A stretch of DNA of 64,000 nt, taken from positions 62,001 through 126,000 of the forward strand of contig OZ220464.1 of NCBI GenBank assembly GCA_965115825.1, given 5' to 3'. This document shows, in pieces, positions 38,404-47,229 of this stretch. The notes beneath the pieces are model-generated. The model was not told the DNA's origin and did not search any database. It saw only the letters and a program-made list of their open reading frames with translations. Within the stretch, counting starts at the first letter, position 1, and the number at the start of each line of letters is the position of its first letter. A program made the translations under genes and the position numbers. This stretch comes from Bin87 sp965115825 (lineage in GTDB: Bacteria > Chloroflexota > Dehalococcoidia > Lucifugimonadales > UBA3495).

Positions 38404-39629
38404 GACGCGCTTCCCTCTTGGCGTATACGCCTCACCAGCCTCCGGCGCAGGTACTCCATACCGAACCCTCCGGCCAGCAGAATCACCCCGGCCACGATAA
38501 ACGCCAACGACTGGTCCAGCAGGTCGAACCCAAACTCAAAGTAGCGGGTGAACAGCGTTATCGCAAAGATGGCCACCGCTATATTGATTAGGTACGCCCG
38601 GTTCCAGCGATACCCCGCCGCAATCAGCGCCAGCACTCCGCCCAGCATCACCAGGTTGAACGCCCACCACAGCCATTCGTCCCCATAGGCTATACCCAGC
38701 CACATCCCTGCCGCAATCAGACCCATCGCCGCCACCGCCGACGCCTCCCACGTGACTTGCTCCAACTGCCCGACGCCGTCCCGCCAGCCGGCAACGCCAA
38801 TGGCGACTACGCCGGCAGCCCAAGCCACGCCCACCACCAGCCAGTATTCCAGCGACGGTTCCTTCAGTATGCCAGCGTCATCCCAATCCCAGGAATCCCA
38901 AAATTCATGAAAACTCAATACGTAAAGGGCCGCCGCAACCGTCAGTAGTCCCACTACGTCAAAAATGCGCGCAAAGGGCAGCGTAACCTCAAACCGCGCC
39001 TGCGCCCGACCGGCCGCGAATAGAAACATCCCCAGCGTCAGGTACAGGGGAACTATCAAGACCGTCTCTTCATCAAGCTCCGGCATCCATTCCTGCACCC
39101 GAAAGCCTGCCGCCACCAGCAAAAGTATGATGGACAACCCCATCATCGCCTGCGAACGGATAACGTACGCCAGCGGTATCACCCCCAGGAACCACATCGG
39201 AACCAGATTCGGATGATTCACCGGCACATGGTAAGCCTGCGCCACCAGGTGAATGGATGCCCCGAATGCAATTGCCCCCAGCAGCAGAATTGCTATGCCA
39301 ATCCGGGGATAGCCATAACGATACCCCACGAACCACCCGATAACGTAAATCGACGGTGTGCCCACCACCATCAGCGCCAGCTTGACCTCTCTGGAAATCG
39401 CCGTCCAGTTGGCGGCGATGAACGTAATTATCCCCAGACCAATCAGCACGGCCCCCATGATGGCAATGATGCTCACCACCCGGTTCCCGATAGCGCTGCC
39501 GCCCGCCTCCGGAGCGTCCGACGCGTACCGATCCCGTATCGCCTCCGCCTGCTCGGCCGCAATTATCCCGTCGGCCTCCCACTGCCGAACTTCATCCCGG
39601 AGCCTGCTGGCAAATTCATCCTGTGCCAT
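38400..39629 (-). CDS. DUF2157 multi-pass membrane protein
   Basis: 409 residues. A soluble N-terminal region (about 1-45; FASRLRDEVRQWEADGIIAA) precedes about ten or eleven membrane helices, the layout of DUF2157 proteins. It overlaps the upstream lyase gene by one base (TGATG) and the downstream GDYXXLXY gene by 4 nt, so the three are cotranscribed. The pairing with GDYXXLXY is a known recurrent arrangement; role unknown. Confidence 0.87.
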   Translation of the reverse strand: MAQDEFASRLRDEVRQWEADGIIAAEQAEAIRDRYASDAPEAGGSAIGNRVVSIIAIMGAVLIGLGIITFIAANWTAISREVKLALMVVGTPSIYVIGWFVGYRYGYPRIGIAILLLGAIAFGASIHLVAQAYHVPVNHPNLVPMWFLGVIPLAYVIRSQAMMGLSIILLLVAAGFRVQEWMPELDEETVLIVPLYLTLGMFLFAAGRAQARFEVTLPFARIFDVVGLLTVAAALYVLSFHEFWDSWDWDDAGILKEPSLEYWLVVGVAWAAGVVAIGVAGWRDGVGQLEQVTWEASAVAAMGLIAAGMWLGIAYGDEWLWWAFNLVMLGGVLALIAAGYRWNRAYLINIAVAIFAITLFTRYFEFGFDLLDQSLAFIVAGVILLAGGFGMEYLRRRLVRRIRQEGSAS

Positions 39630-40510
39630 CAGTCGCTCGCGCTATGCGTCTTCGCGTATCCCGCATCCTGTTCCAGCATCTCCGTCAGTCCCATCAGCTC
39701 AAAGGCGTCCGCCAGCGGCGTCATCTCACCTGTCAGGCGCTCGGTAGTGCCTTTGTCCTTCAGCTCCGCCATCACCTTGCTCACCGTATAAGCCGCCGAC
39801 ATAAACGCGCTGCCGGGAAAAATCACCATCTTGAACCCCAGGCGCTCCAGCTCCGACACATTCAGCAGTGGCGATTTCCCGGTTTCCACGAAATTATACA
39901 GCAGCGGTACGCTGGTGCGCTCCACCACCTCAGCGGCCTCCTCAGCCGAGCGTATCGCCTCCACAAACAGCGCATCCGCCCCGGCTTCGGTGAAAGCTTC
40001 GCACCGGCGCATCGTATCATCCCACCCGGTTACCGCCAGCGCGTCAGTGCGCGCGATGATAGTAAAATCCTCATCCGTCCGCGCATCCACGGCAGCGCGG
40101 ATTTTCTGCGCCATCTCATCAATCGCCACTACCTGTTTGTCATCCAGATGCCCGCAGCGTTTGGGAAACTGCTGGTCTTCAATATGGACGGCGGCCACGC
40201 CGGCCCGTTCATACTCGCGTATCGTCCGCCGCACGTTCATTGTGCCGCCGTACCCGGTGTCCGCATCGGCAATAACCGGAATGCCCACCGCGCCGGCGAT
40301 AGCGGCGGCATTAGCCAGCATCTCCGTAGCCGTGGCCAACGCCAGGTCGGGGTAGCCAATCCGCGCCACCGACGTTCCCGCCCCAGTCATATACACCGCA
40401 GGGAACCCCGTGCGCTCGATAATCGCCGCCGTTAAGCAGTCATAAGCCCCCGGCGCCGTAATTATGCCCGGTTCGTTCAGCAGCCGACGAAATCGCTGGG
40501 TAGCTTTCAT
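39629..40510 (-). CDS. Isocitrate lyase / PEP mutase family enzyme (2-methylisocitrate lyase-like)
   Basis: 293 residues. TIM-barrel C-C or P-C lyase family. DADTGYGGTMNVRRTI (about 82-97) binds the metal and phosphate-like group, HIEDQQFPKRCGH (about 112-124) contains the KRCGH active-site loop with the catalytic cysteine, and TDALAVTGWDDTMRR follows. The sequence fits PrpB-like lyases or oxaloacetate decarboxylases; no methylcitrate cycle genes lie beside it, though an MmgE/PrpD protein is 7 kb away. Confidence 0.88.
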   Translation of the reverse strand: MKATQRFRRLLNEPGIITAPGAYDCLTAAIIERTGFPAVYMTGAGTSVARIGYPDLALATATEMLANAAAIAGAVGIPVIADADTGYGGTMNVRRTIREYERAGVAAVHIEDQQFPKRCGHLDDKQVVAIDEMAQKIRAAVDARTDEDFTIIARTDALAVTGWDDTMRRCEAFTEAGADALFVEAIRSAEEAAEVVERTSVPLLYNFVETGKSPLLNVSELERLGFKMVIFPGSAFMSAAYTVSKVMAELKDKGTTERLTGEMTPLADAFELMGLTEMLEQDAGYAKTHSASD

Positions 40511-40531
40511 GGCGCAAGCCTCTCTTTATCG

Positions 40532-41149
40532 CTATGGTCGTCCGGCGAGGTCAACTGGAACAGCATCCCGAGGTTCAGCAGCAGGGCGGCCCGGCGCCGG
40601 CGGTTCCAAATAGGTAACGCTGTCGTAAAAATCATCCAGCGCAATAAACTTGCCCTTCTCTTCCACCCACTCCCTCATTCGGCGATTGCAGCTGTGCCGC
40701 CACGACAGCGCTTCAATCCGCCAACCCTGCCGGTGCATCCGCTCCATATCCGCATGAAAACCTACCCCGTCGTCAAATCCCGCGCCGTCGCCGGTAAGCA
40801 TCACTATGACGCCCGGTTCCCCATTATAGTCGAACCCGTCGCGCAGCATCGCCGTTTGCAACGCCTGGTCCACGCCTTGCTCCCGACCATCCAATGCTCC
40901 CCGCTCCAACCACTGAACTGTAACCCCCTCGTTTTCAAGGCGATTCCAAACGTGCCTCAACTCCGGCGGCGCCGAGCCCACCGCAATCGCGCGTTCAATC
41001 TCCCGTCCCGCGTGGGCTAATTCCAGCAGATTGCGGAAGTGAATGCGTGTCCGGTATCTTGCCGTTTCGCCTTCCCGTTCTATAGCCGCTTGCTGCGCGC
41101 TGATAAAAATGTTGGAATTATCCCAGTAGATGAAAACTCTGTCCGTCAT
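40532..41149 (-). CDS. NYN-domain protein (PIN-like nuclease fold)
   Basis: 205 residues. Acidic residues expected of a NYN/PIN RNase site occur at YWDNSNIFISA (about 8-18), GVDQALQTAML (about 95) and LTGDGAGFDDGVGF (about 115). The start is ATG 41149, eight nt from GGGGAG; an upstream in-frame start at 41197 lacks a site. NYN proteins often act in RNA processing or defence. It lies between fabG and the PEP-mutase-like gene on the same strand. Confidence 0.85.
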   Translation of the reverse strand: MTDRVFIYWDNSNIFISAQQAAIEREGETARYRTRIHFRNLLELAHAGREIERAIAVGSAPPELRHVWNRLENEGVTVQWLERGALDGREQGVDQALQTAMLRDGFDYNGEPGVIVMLTGDGAGFDDGVGFHADMERMHRQGWRIEALSWRHSCNRRMREWVEEKGKFIALDDFYDSVTYLEPPAPGRPAAEPRDAVPVDLAGRP

Positions 41150-41207
41150 AAAACTCCCCGACCTGATTGGTTCGGCTTGCCGGCAATACGCTCCCACGCT
41201 GCCCTTT

Positions 41208-41972
41208 TCACGCCGTAAGCCCGCCGTCGATGGTCAACGTCTGCCCGGTGATGTACCCGGCCTGCGGACTCGCCAGATAAAGCACCGCCGACGCCACATC
41301 GCCGGCAGCCCCAAACCGGCCGGCCGGCACTCGAGACAAAACCTGACCCCGCTGCTCATCCGTAAGCGCACCCGTCATCCCGCCGGCATCGCCAATCTCA
41401 ATGAACCCCGGCGCCACCGCGTTGACGGTAATGTTTCGGCTGGCTACCTCCCGCGCAATGGCCTTGGCCATCCCAATCTGACCCGCTTTAGACGCCGCGT
41501 AGTTCGCCTGCCCGGGGTTCCCGGAAAGTCCCACCACCGACGAAACGTTCACGATACGCCCGTAGCGCTGCCTCACCATCAACGGCACGGCAAACCGCGT
41601 CGGCAGAAAAGTACCCCGCAGGTTCACCCTCAGCACCTCATCCCAGTCCTCCGCCGTCATCCGCATCACCAGCCGGTCCCGATTGATGCCCGCGTTGTTC
41701 ACCAGAATGTCCAGTCTTCCCAGTCGGTCGGCGGTAGTTTTGACTACGGCCTCAGCCGAGCTTTCATCAGACACGTCGCCGGGCACCCGCAGCGCAGCGC
41801 CGCCGGCCTCCCTGATTTCGTCAATCACCGCATCCGCCGCGTCAGCGTTGCTGCGGTAATTTATGCCCACCGACGCCCCGGCTGCGGCCAGAACTTTGGC
41901 GATGGACGCCCCGATCCCTCGCGACGACCCGGTTACCAGCGCAACCTGCCCGCTCAAATCTATCGTGTACAT
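41208..41972 (-). CDS. fabG: 3-oxoacyl-ACP reductase FabG-like short-chain dehydrogenase
   Basis: 254 residues. Reduces 3-oxoacyl-ACP with NADPH in fatty-acid elongation. Cofactor site TGSSRGIGASIAKVL (about 14-28), NNAG (about 90), catalytic Ser in NVSSVVG (about 143) and YAASK (about 156-160), C-terminus TIDGGLTA. The family is broad, but the neighbours plsX and two hotdog dehydratase subunits make a fatty-acid role likely. Confidence 0.88.
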   Translation of the reverse strand: MYTIDLSGQVALVTGSSRGIGASIAKVLAAAGASVGINYRSNADAADAVIDEIREAGGAALRVPGDVSDESSAEAVVKTTADRLGRLDILVNNAGINRDRLVMRMTAEDWDEVLRVNLRGTFLPTRFAVPLMVRQRYGRIVNVSSVVGLSGNPGQANYAASKAGQIGMAKAIAREVASRNITVNAVAPGFIEIGDAGGMTGALTDEQRGQVLSRVPAGRFGAAGDVASAVLYLASPQAGYITGQTLTIDGGLTA

Positions 41973-41981
41973 AGCGCCGCC

Positions 41982-43025
41982 TTATCCTTCGCCCGCTCGC
42001 GTTTCAGCCGTATGCAGCTCGGACAGCTCCTGCCGGAACCCCTCCACCAGCTCCACCCGACGGCATAGCAAGCCCGTGTTGATTGCTCCGGCGATTCCTT
42101 CCGCCGTCGACGAGCCATGCCCTATCATCACCAAGCCGTCCACCCCAAACAGCGGCCCTCCCATCGTCCGCGGCAGGTTCATGTTGGCCCATAGCGCGCC
42201 CACCACCTGACGCAGCTGCTCTTCCGGCAAAAACTCAGCCAACTGCCGGCTCAGATAAGGCCCAAGAGCCGAACCCACTCCCTCCGCAAACTTAATCAGT
42301 ATGTTCCCGATGAATCCATCGCACACTATCACGTCAGCCTTGTCCGTGAAAAAGTCCATCCCCTCCACATTGCCCACAAAGTTCAGGTGGCTTTCCCGAA
42401 ACAACTCGTGGCTTTCCTGCACTTGCCGATTCCCCTTCGCCGCCTCCTCCCCCACGCTTAACAGCGCCACCCGCGGATTTTCAATCCCCAGCTGACGACG
42501 GGAAAAGACCACTCCCAGCGCGGCAAAACTCAACAGCAGCGACGGACGACAGTCCACGCTGCTGCCCAGGTCAACCACCGTCGTGTTCGGCGCCACCCCC
42601 AGAAAGTTACCCCCGATGCAGGGCCGTTCCAGTCCTTCCAGCAGCCCCAGCGTCATCGCCGCCGTCGCCATGGTCGCCCCGGTAGAGCCGACGGAAACCG
42701 CCATATCCGCCTCGCCGGCTTTCAGCAGCCCTATCGCGGTGGCGATTGACGAACGCGGTTTGCGCCGCAGGGCCGATATCGGATGTTCGTCGTCCTCAAT
42801 CTTCCCCTGCGACGGCGCAACGGTAATCGTCCGTCCCTCCGTCGCAGCGGGATGTTTGGATAGTTCCGCGTTCACCGCCACCTCATCGCCCACCAGCGTT
42901 ACATCCAGCTGCGGATGCGCCACCAGCGCCGCCAGCGCGCCGGGCACCGTCGCCGGCGGCCCGAAATCTCCGCCCATAGCGTCCAACGCAATCCGTACCC
43001 TTGCCGTGCTTCCGTTGCTGCTCAT
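41982..43025 (-). CDS. plsX: Phosphate acyltransferase PlsX
   Basis: 347 residues. Converts acyl-ACP to acyl-phosphate for phospholipid synthesis at the membrane. Signature stretches are IALDAMGGDFGPPATVPGAL at the N-terminus, VSVGSTGATMATAAMTLG near 110, and VVCDGFIGNILIKFAEG near 235. The ATG overlaps the stop of the hotdog dehydratase gene (ATGA). FapR, often upstream of plsX, is not present. Confidence 0.97.
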   Translation of the reverse strand: MSSNGSTARVRIALDAMGGDFGPPATVPGALAALVAHPQLDVTLVGDEVAVNAELSKHPAATEGRTITVAPSQGKIEDDEHPISALRRKPRSSIATAIGLLKAGEADMAVSVGSTGATMATAAMTLGLLEGLERPCIGGNFLGVAPNTTVVDLGSSVDCRPSLLLSFAALGVVFSRRQLGIENPRVALLSVGEEAAKGNRQVQESHELFRESHLNFVGNVEGMDFFTDKADVIVCDGFIGNILIKFAEGVGSALGPYLSRQLAEFLPEEQLRQVVGALWANMNLPRTMGGPLFGVDGLVMIGHGSSTAEGIAGAINTGLLCRRVELVEGFRQELSELHTAETRAGEG

Positions 43026-43447
43026 CCCTGCAACACCTCTGCCGTTGTGGAACGCGCCAACAACGTGGCCGTTCCGGTAATTATACGTTCTTCCGTTTCT
43101 GCATTTCGCACTGCGACGTTACAGGTTACCACCGTTCCATTGTCATCCGCTTCACTTTTTGCAACAACGCCCGTAGATTCCAGCGTGTCGCCTGGATACG
43201 CCGCTCCCCGAAACCTCACCCGCAGGCTGCCGCCCGTCAACCAATCTGCGCCGTAGGCTTGCGCCATCATCTCCGACGCCAGCGCCAGCGTCAGCATACC
43301 GTGCGCAATAACCCCGCCGAACCGCGTAGCGGAGGCAAAAGCTTCGTCATAGTGTATCCGGTTGTTATCGCCCGACGCAGCGCGATAAGCGTCAATCGCC
43401 GCGCGCGTGATGGTACGCCGCACCGCCGGCAGCGCATCGCCCACCAT
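43022..43447 (-). CDS. MaoC-like hotdog dehydratase subunit
   Basis: 141 residues. (R)-specific enoyl hydratase fold. The hydratase-2 motif is present as YRAASGDNNRIHYDEAFASA (about 20-39) with Asp and His catalytic residues, then GGVIAHGMLTLALASEM. The start is ATG 43447 (MVGDALPAV), five nt from AGGGGG and placed where the family begins; in-frame ATG 43483 would overlap the previous gene. It pairs with the adjacent FAS1-like dehydratase gene, as HadB with HadA in mycobacteria. Confidence 0.85.
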   Translation of the reverse strand: MVGDALPAVRRTITRAAIDAYRAASGDNNRIHYDEAFASATRFGGVIAHGMLTLALASEMMAQAYGADWLTGGSLRVRFRGAAYPGDTLESTGVVAKSEADDNGTVVTCNVAVRNAETEERIITGTATLLARSTTAEVLQG

Positions 43448-43469
43448 GTTGCCCCCTGTTGCAGTTCGG

Positions 43470-43883
43470 TTAACCGTTGCCATCACCGCCCCCATCCCCG
43501 TTGCCAGCCGCCGGAGGCATCAGCGTCGTAGTTTTACCCCGCTGCAATTCCCGTCCCGTGTCCGCATCGGCGATACTGTAATTCACCGTCATAAACCGCA
43601 ATCCTCCCCTTTCACGGGGAGACTCCGGCCACGCCCTGGCCGATACCACACTCCCGATTGCGGCGGCGCTCACCGTTTCCACGTCTTGCAGGCTGTGTAC
43701 CGCCTCGTCCGGCAGCGACAGGCGTTCCAGCAGCAGGCCAATCACCCGCGCCGTCAGCATCAGCGGCGGCGGAGCTCCGGTTTCCAGGTACGTCGGCAGA
43801 CTGTCCCCCACCGCGTCCAGGTAGTCCTGCACTCCGTCAGCCGTGATTTGCCAGCTCCCCAATTCTATCGCAGCGTCTTGCAC
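43470..43883 (-). CDS. FAS1-like (MaoC N-terminal) hotdog dehydratase subunit
   Basis: 137 residues, GTG start (MQDAAIELG). It has the hotdog outline of the non-catalytic partner: ITADGVQDYLDAVGDSLPTY at the N-terminus, PPPLMLTARVIGLLLERLSL in the middle, and GLRFMTVNYSIADADTGREL near the end. It lacks the Asp-x4-His hydratase motif, so it probably shapes the acyl-binding site of the MaoC-like subunit downstream. The Gly/Asn/Asp-rich tail (GNGDGGGDGNG) is low complexity. Confidence 0.75.
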   Translation of the reverse strand: MQDAAIELGSWQITADGVQDYLDAVGDSLPTYLETGAPPPLMLTARVIGLLLERLSLPDEAVHSLQDVETVSAAAIGSVVSARAWPESPRERGGLRFMTVNYSIADADTGRELQRGKTTTLMPPAAGNGDGGGDGNG

Positions 43884-43952
43884 GTTCCATCCTGCGGCGC
43901 GCTTGACCTGTACCCATGTGTGCGCGCCCCACCAATATACACCATCGCCCCA

Positions 43953-45200
43953 TCAGGCCCCGGCCAGCCCGAAATCCTCCATCGCCATCTCCGACAGATA
44001 CTCCCCGATGGCCAGCGATGACGTCGCCCCCGGTGAAGGCGCGTTCAGCACGTGCAGCGCTTTCCGCCCCCGCAGTATGTGAAAGTCGTCCAAAATCGCC
44101 CCCGACGACGCCACTGCCTGCGCCCGCACTCCGCTGCCTCCCGGTTCCAGATCCGATGCCTGTATCTCCGGTATCAGCTTTTGCAGGTCGCCCACGAAAA
44201 CCGACTTGCTGTAAGACCGGTGCATCTCCTGCATCCCGGTGCGCCAATGTCGCGCCGTCATCTTCCAGAACCCGGGAAAAGTCAATGCCGCGGCCGTTTC
44301 GCTCAGGCTGACGTTGCCCTTCCGGTAGCCTTCGCGCGCCCATGCCAGCACTGCGTTGGGCCCCGCTTCCACGTAGCCATGAATGTTCCGCGTGTAATGC
44401 ACCCCCAAAAACGGAAACCGAGGATCCGGCGCCGGATAAATCAGCCCTTTCACCAAATAATGGCTCGACTCCGCCAGCTTGTAATACTCTCCCCTGAATG
44501 GAATGATACGCACATCAGTATCTTCTCCCATCATCCGCGCCACCTTGTCGGCGTAAAGCCCGGCGCAGTTGATGACATGCTTCGCTTGCAGCGCCCCCCT
44601 TTCAGTCTCCAGCGCCGTCCCGCCGGCCGTCTGCCGCGCCTGTTTCACCGCCGCCCCGGTGAAAATATCCCCGCCAGCCGCTTGGAACTTGCCAGCATAC
44701 GCGTTAGCCACCCGGACGTAGTCCACTATCCCCGTATGCGGCGCCCACAACGCGCGCACTCCTTGCGTATGCGGCTCAATCTCCGCCAACCGTTCCGGCT
44801 CCACTATTTGCAGGTCGGGAACCCCGTTAGCCACGCCGCGCTCGTACAAGTCTTGCAGACGCCCCAGCTCGCTCTCATGCGTCGCCACGATAACCTTTCC
44901 GCAAGGGTCGTACTCAATCTCATTTTCATCGCAGAACGCTATCAAACGGTCTTTTCCGCTCACGCAGAACCGAGACTTCCACGAGCCCGGACGATAGTAA
45001 ATACCCGAGTGAATCACGCCGCTGTTGTGCCCCGTCTGGTGCTGAGCCAGCCGTTCCTCCTTCTCAATCACCGCCACGCTCAAGTCGCGCGACCCTCCCA
45101 GCAGTTGCATCGCCGTTGACAGGCCAATAATGCCCCCACCCACGATAGCCACGTCATAAACGCGCCTCTCCACCGAGCCTGTGTTGCCGTTCGTCGCCAT
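43953..45200 (-). CDS. lhgO: L-2-hydroxyglutarate oxidase
   Basis: 415 residues. FAD enzyme oxidising L-2-hydroxyglutarate to 2-oxoglutarate. The dinucleotide fold YDVAIVGGGIIGLSTAMQLL starts near residue 12, followed by HQTGHNSGVIHSGIYYRPGS (about 50-69), which is diagnostic of LhgO, and the C-terminal GATSSLAIGEYL. Start ATG 45200 has GGGGGAG upstream. It ends 70 nt before the dehydratase gene and leads the minus-strand run. Confidence 0.95.
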   Translation of the reverse strand: MATNGNTGSVERRVYDVAIVGGGIIGLSTAMQLLGGSRDLSVAVIEKEERLAQHQTGHNSGVIHSGIYYRPGSWKSRFCVSGKDRLIAFCDENEIEYDPCGKVIVATHESELGRLQDLYERGVANGVPDLQIVEPERLAEIEPHTQGVRALWAPHTGIVDYVRVANAYAGKFQAAGGDIFTGAAVKQARQTAGGTALETERGALQAKHVINCAGLYADKVARMMGEDTDVRIIPFRGEYYKLAESSHYLVKGLIYPAPDPRFPFLGVHYTRNIHGYVEAGPNAVLAWAREGYRKGNVSLSETAAALTFPGFWKMTARHWRTGMQEMHRSYSKSVFVGDLQKLIPEIQASDLEPGGSGVRAQAVASSGAILDDFHILRGRKALHVLNAPSPGATSSLAIGEYLSEMAMEDFGLAGA

Positions 45201-45770
45201 AGTCTCCCCCAAATCCGGGTCGCCCGTAAACGCGCCGTCAGCCCACAGTTTAGCTGAACCGTCGCCGGCCCCTCCTTAATTTACCCCATAACTTCCATCA
45301 CAGCCCATACGCCGCGAAGCCGGCAAACTCCGCCTGCGCTCCTTGCACCTTCCACTCCCGCAACGACTCCGCCACAATAGCATCAAAAGCGTCAGCGTCA
45401 TGGTATGCCAAACCGGCGTCCGCTGAACTCTAAATAGCCTCCCTCCAACGCCCCACGCAGCGCGGATGTTGGCCCCGCTCCTGTCGGGTTCCTCACCGGA
45501 TGTTCCACCTGACAATGATAACGCAAACCCGTAACCCTATGAGCATATCGGCCGGCCGTCAGCTTGCAATCTCCACGCCACCGTTCTGCTGCCCGTCCCG
45601 CCATTATACACCCGGCGCGCCCAAGCAATTCACCCTCCAACACTCCGGGCCATCCCCCACATCACCATCCCGGCGAAACCCTCAATCCGGCCCCGGAGCG
45701 GAACCCCAATCCTGAAAATCCCCGGATTCCAGCGGCAGATACGGCTCAGCCGCCACCATCCGTTTTTACC
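45201..45770. other. Intergenic region with one decayed dispersed-repeat copy
   Basis: No convincing gene on either strand. At 45708-45730 CAATCCTGAAAATCCCCGGA matches the dispersed repeat and then diverges. Otherwise nothing recognised. Confidence 0.55.
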
Positions 45771-46849
45771 CTAATCACAAAACGGCAGCCCCACACCACC
45801 CCAGTCATTGCTGATGATGCTGCGCAAGGTGGCCCGCACACACCCGCTGAACTGATTCCCGCCGAGGTACGATACCATCAGGTTGAGGTTTCCCAACTCC
45901 CCTGGTATCTCACCCGTCAACCCGTTATTGTCGAGGAATAAAAGCTCCAAGTTGCCGAGGTTTCCCAGTTCCGTCGGTATCTCGCCCGTCAGCCTGTTCC
46001 TGCCGAGATCCAACGATTCTAAGTTGCCGAGGCTCCCCAGCTCCGCCGGTATCCCGCCCTCCAACTGATTGTCTCCCACCCACAGTTCCTCCAAGTTGGC
46101 CAGATTCCCAGCTCCGCCGGTATCTCGCCTGCCAACCGATTGCGCTGGAGGTACAGTGTTTCCAAGTTGACGAGGTTCCCCAGCTCCGTTGGTATCTCGC
46201 CCGCCAACAGGTTTTCGTTTAGATGTAAACGCTCCAAATCGGCCAGGTTCGCCAGCTCCGCCGGGATCCTGCCCGACAGCACGTTGTTGTTTAGATATAA
46301 ACGCTTCAAATCGGCCAGGTTCGCCAGCTCCGCCGGGATCCTGCCCGACAGCACGTTGTTGTTTAGATATAAACGCTCCAGATTGGCCAGGTTCCCCAAC
46401 TCTGCCGGGATCTTGCCCGACAACTGGTTAAAGTGGAGGGACAATTTGGTCACACAGCCGTTGCCGTCGGTAACGACCCCATGCCAATCATCCAATGGCA
46501 CATCCTTATCCAGCCAATTGTCGTTGTTAGCCCAGTATGGGCCGCCCGTGGCGTGGTAAAGCGCCTCCAGCGCGCCCCGGTCGGCGCAGATACGAGCCGT
46601 TGGGGTTGGGGGAGTCTCCGTTGGAATGAGGGTAGGATAGGGCGTGTACGTCGGGTAAGGCGTGTATGTCGGATAGGGAGCAGCGGGAGCGGCCAGGGTG
46701 TACGTCGGGTAAGGTGTGTACGTCGGATACAGCGTAGCCGTCGGCCCAATCCCGGACTCCTCCCCGCATCCAACCACTGCCACCGCCAGCGCGCAGAGTA
46801 GTCCAAACAATGGTATCGCTCTTAAAACCCCCTTAAACAGCCAAGGCAT
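45771..46849 (-). pseudogene. Leucine-rich-repeat lipoprotein, frameshifted
   Basis: Read from ATG 46849: signal segment with lipobox AVVGC (about 24-28), a Thr/Tyr/Pro linker of repeated PTYTPYPTYT, then plant-type leucine-rich repeats (LANLERLYLNNNVLSGRIPA and similar). Near 46107 a run that has four C in other repeat units has three, so the frame shifts and stops at 46019. The second part (45771-46094) continues with four more repeats and a capping VRATLRSIISNDWGGVGLPF. Restoring one base rejoins the two. It would be a surface-anchored binding protein. Sequencing error or slippage are alternatives to decay. Confidence 0.8.
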
Positions 46850-46961
46850 TAGCCACAATCCTCCCTCGTCGCCGCGGCACTGCCGCGAGAATCGTCAATA
46901 CTCACACATCAGCCCACCAGCCTCTGCCGGCAAGCCGGGCAATGCCCATATTGCAAGGTCA

Positions 46962-46990
46962 AAACTATCGCTCCCGCGAACATCTGTCAA
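46962..46990 (-). promoter_or_regulatory. LRR lipoprotein promoter
   Basis: Minus strand: TTGACA, 17 nt, TAGTTT, about 110 nt before ATG 46849. The rest of 46850-47229 holds no other recognised feature. Confidence 0.55.
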
Positions 46991-47229
46991 GCACGTCTCC
47001 GCCCGTCCATGCCCCCTGAGAGCCCTTGACATCCGGTGGTGTAATCCCCTGCGCGCATCCCTATGACCCTGGTGATGACAACCGCCATTACCTCCAAACG
47101 GGCATAATGCCAACCCGCTGAACCCCAAAACCTGCCGAACGCCACTGCACAACCGAAACGCTCCGAGATGCCGGGGTGGGCCGACCCGCCGTTGCGCCAG
47201 CAGCCCGACCCCGCTATCCTTGCCATACT

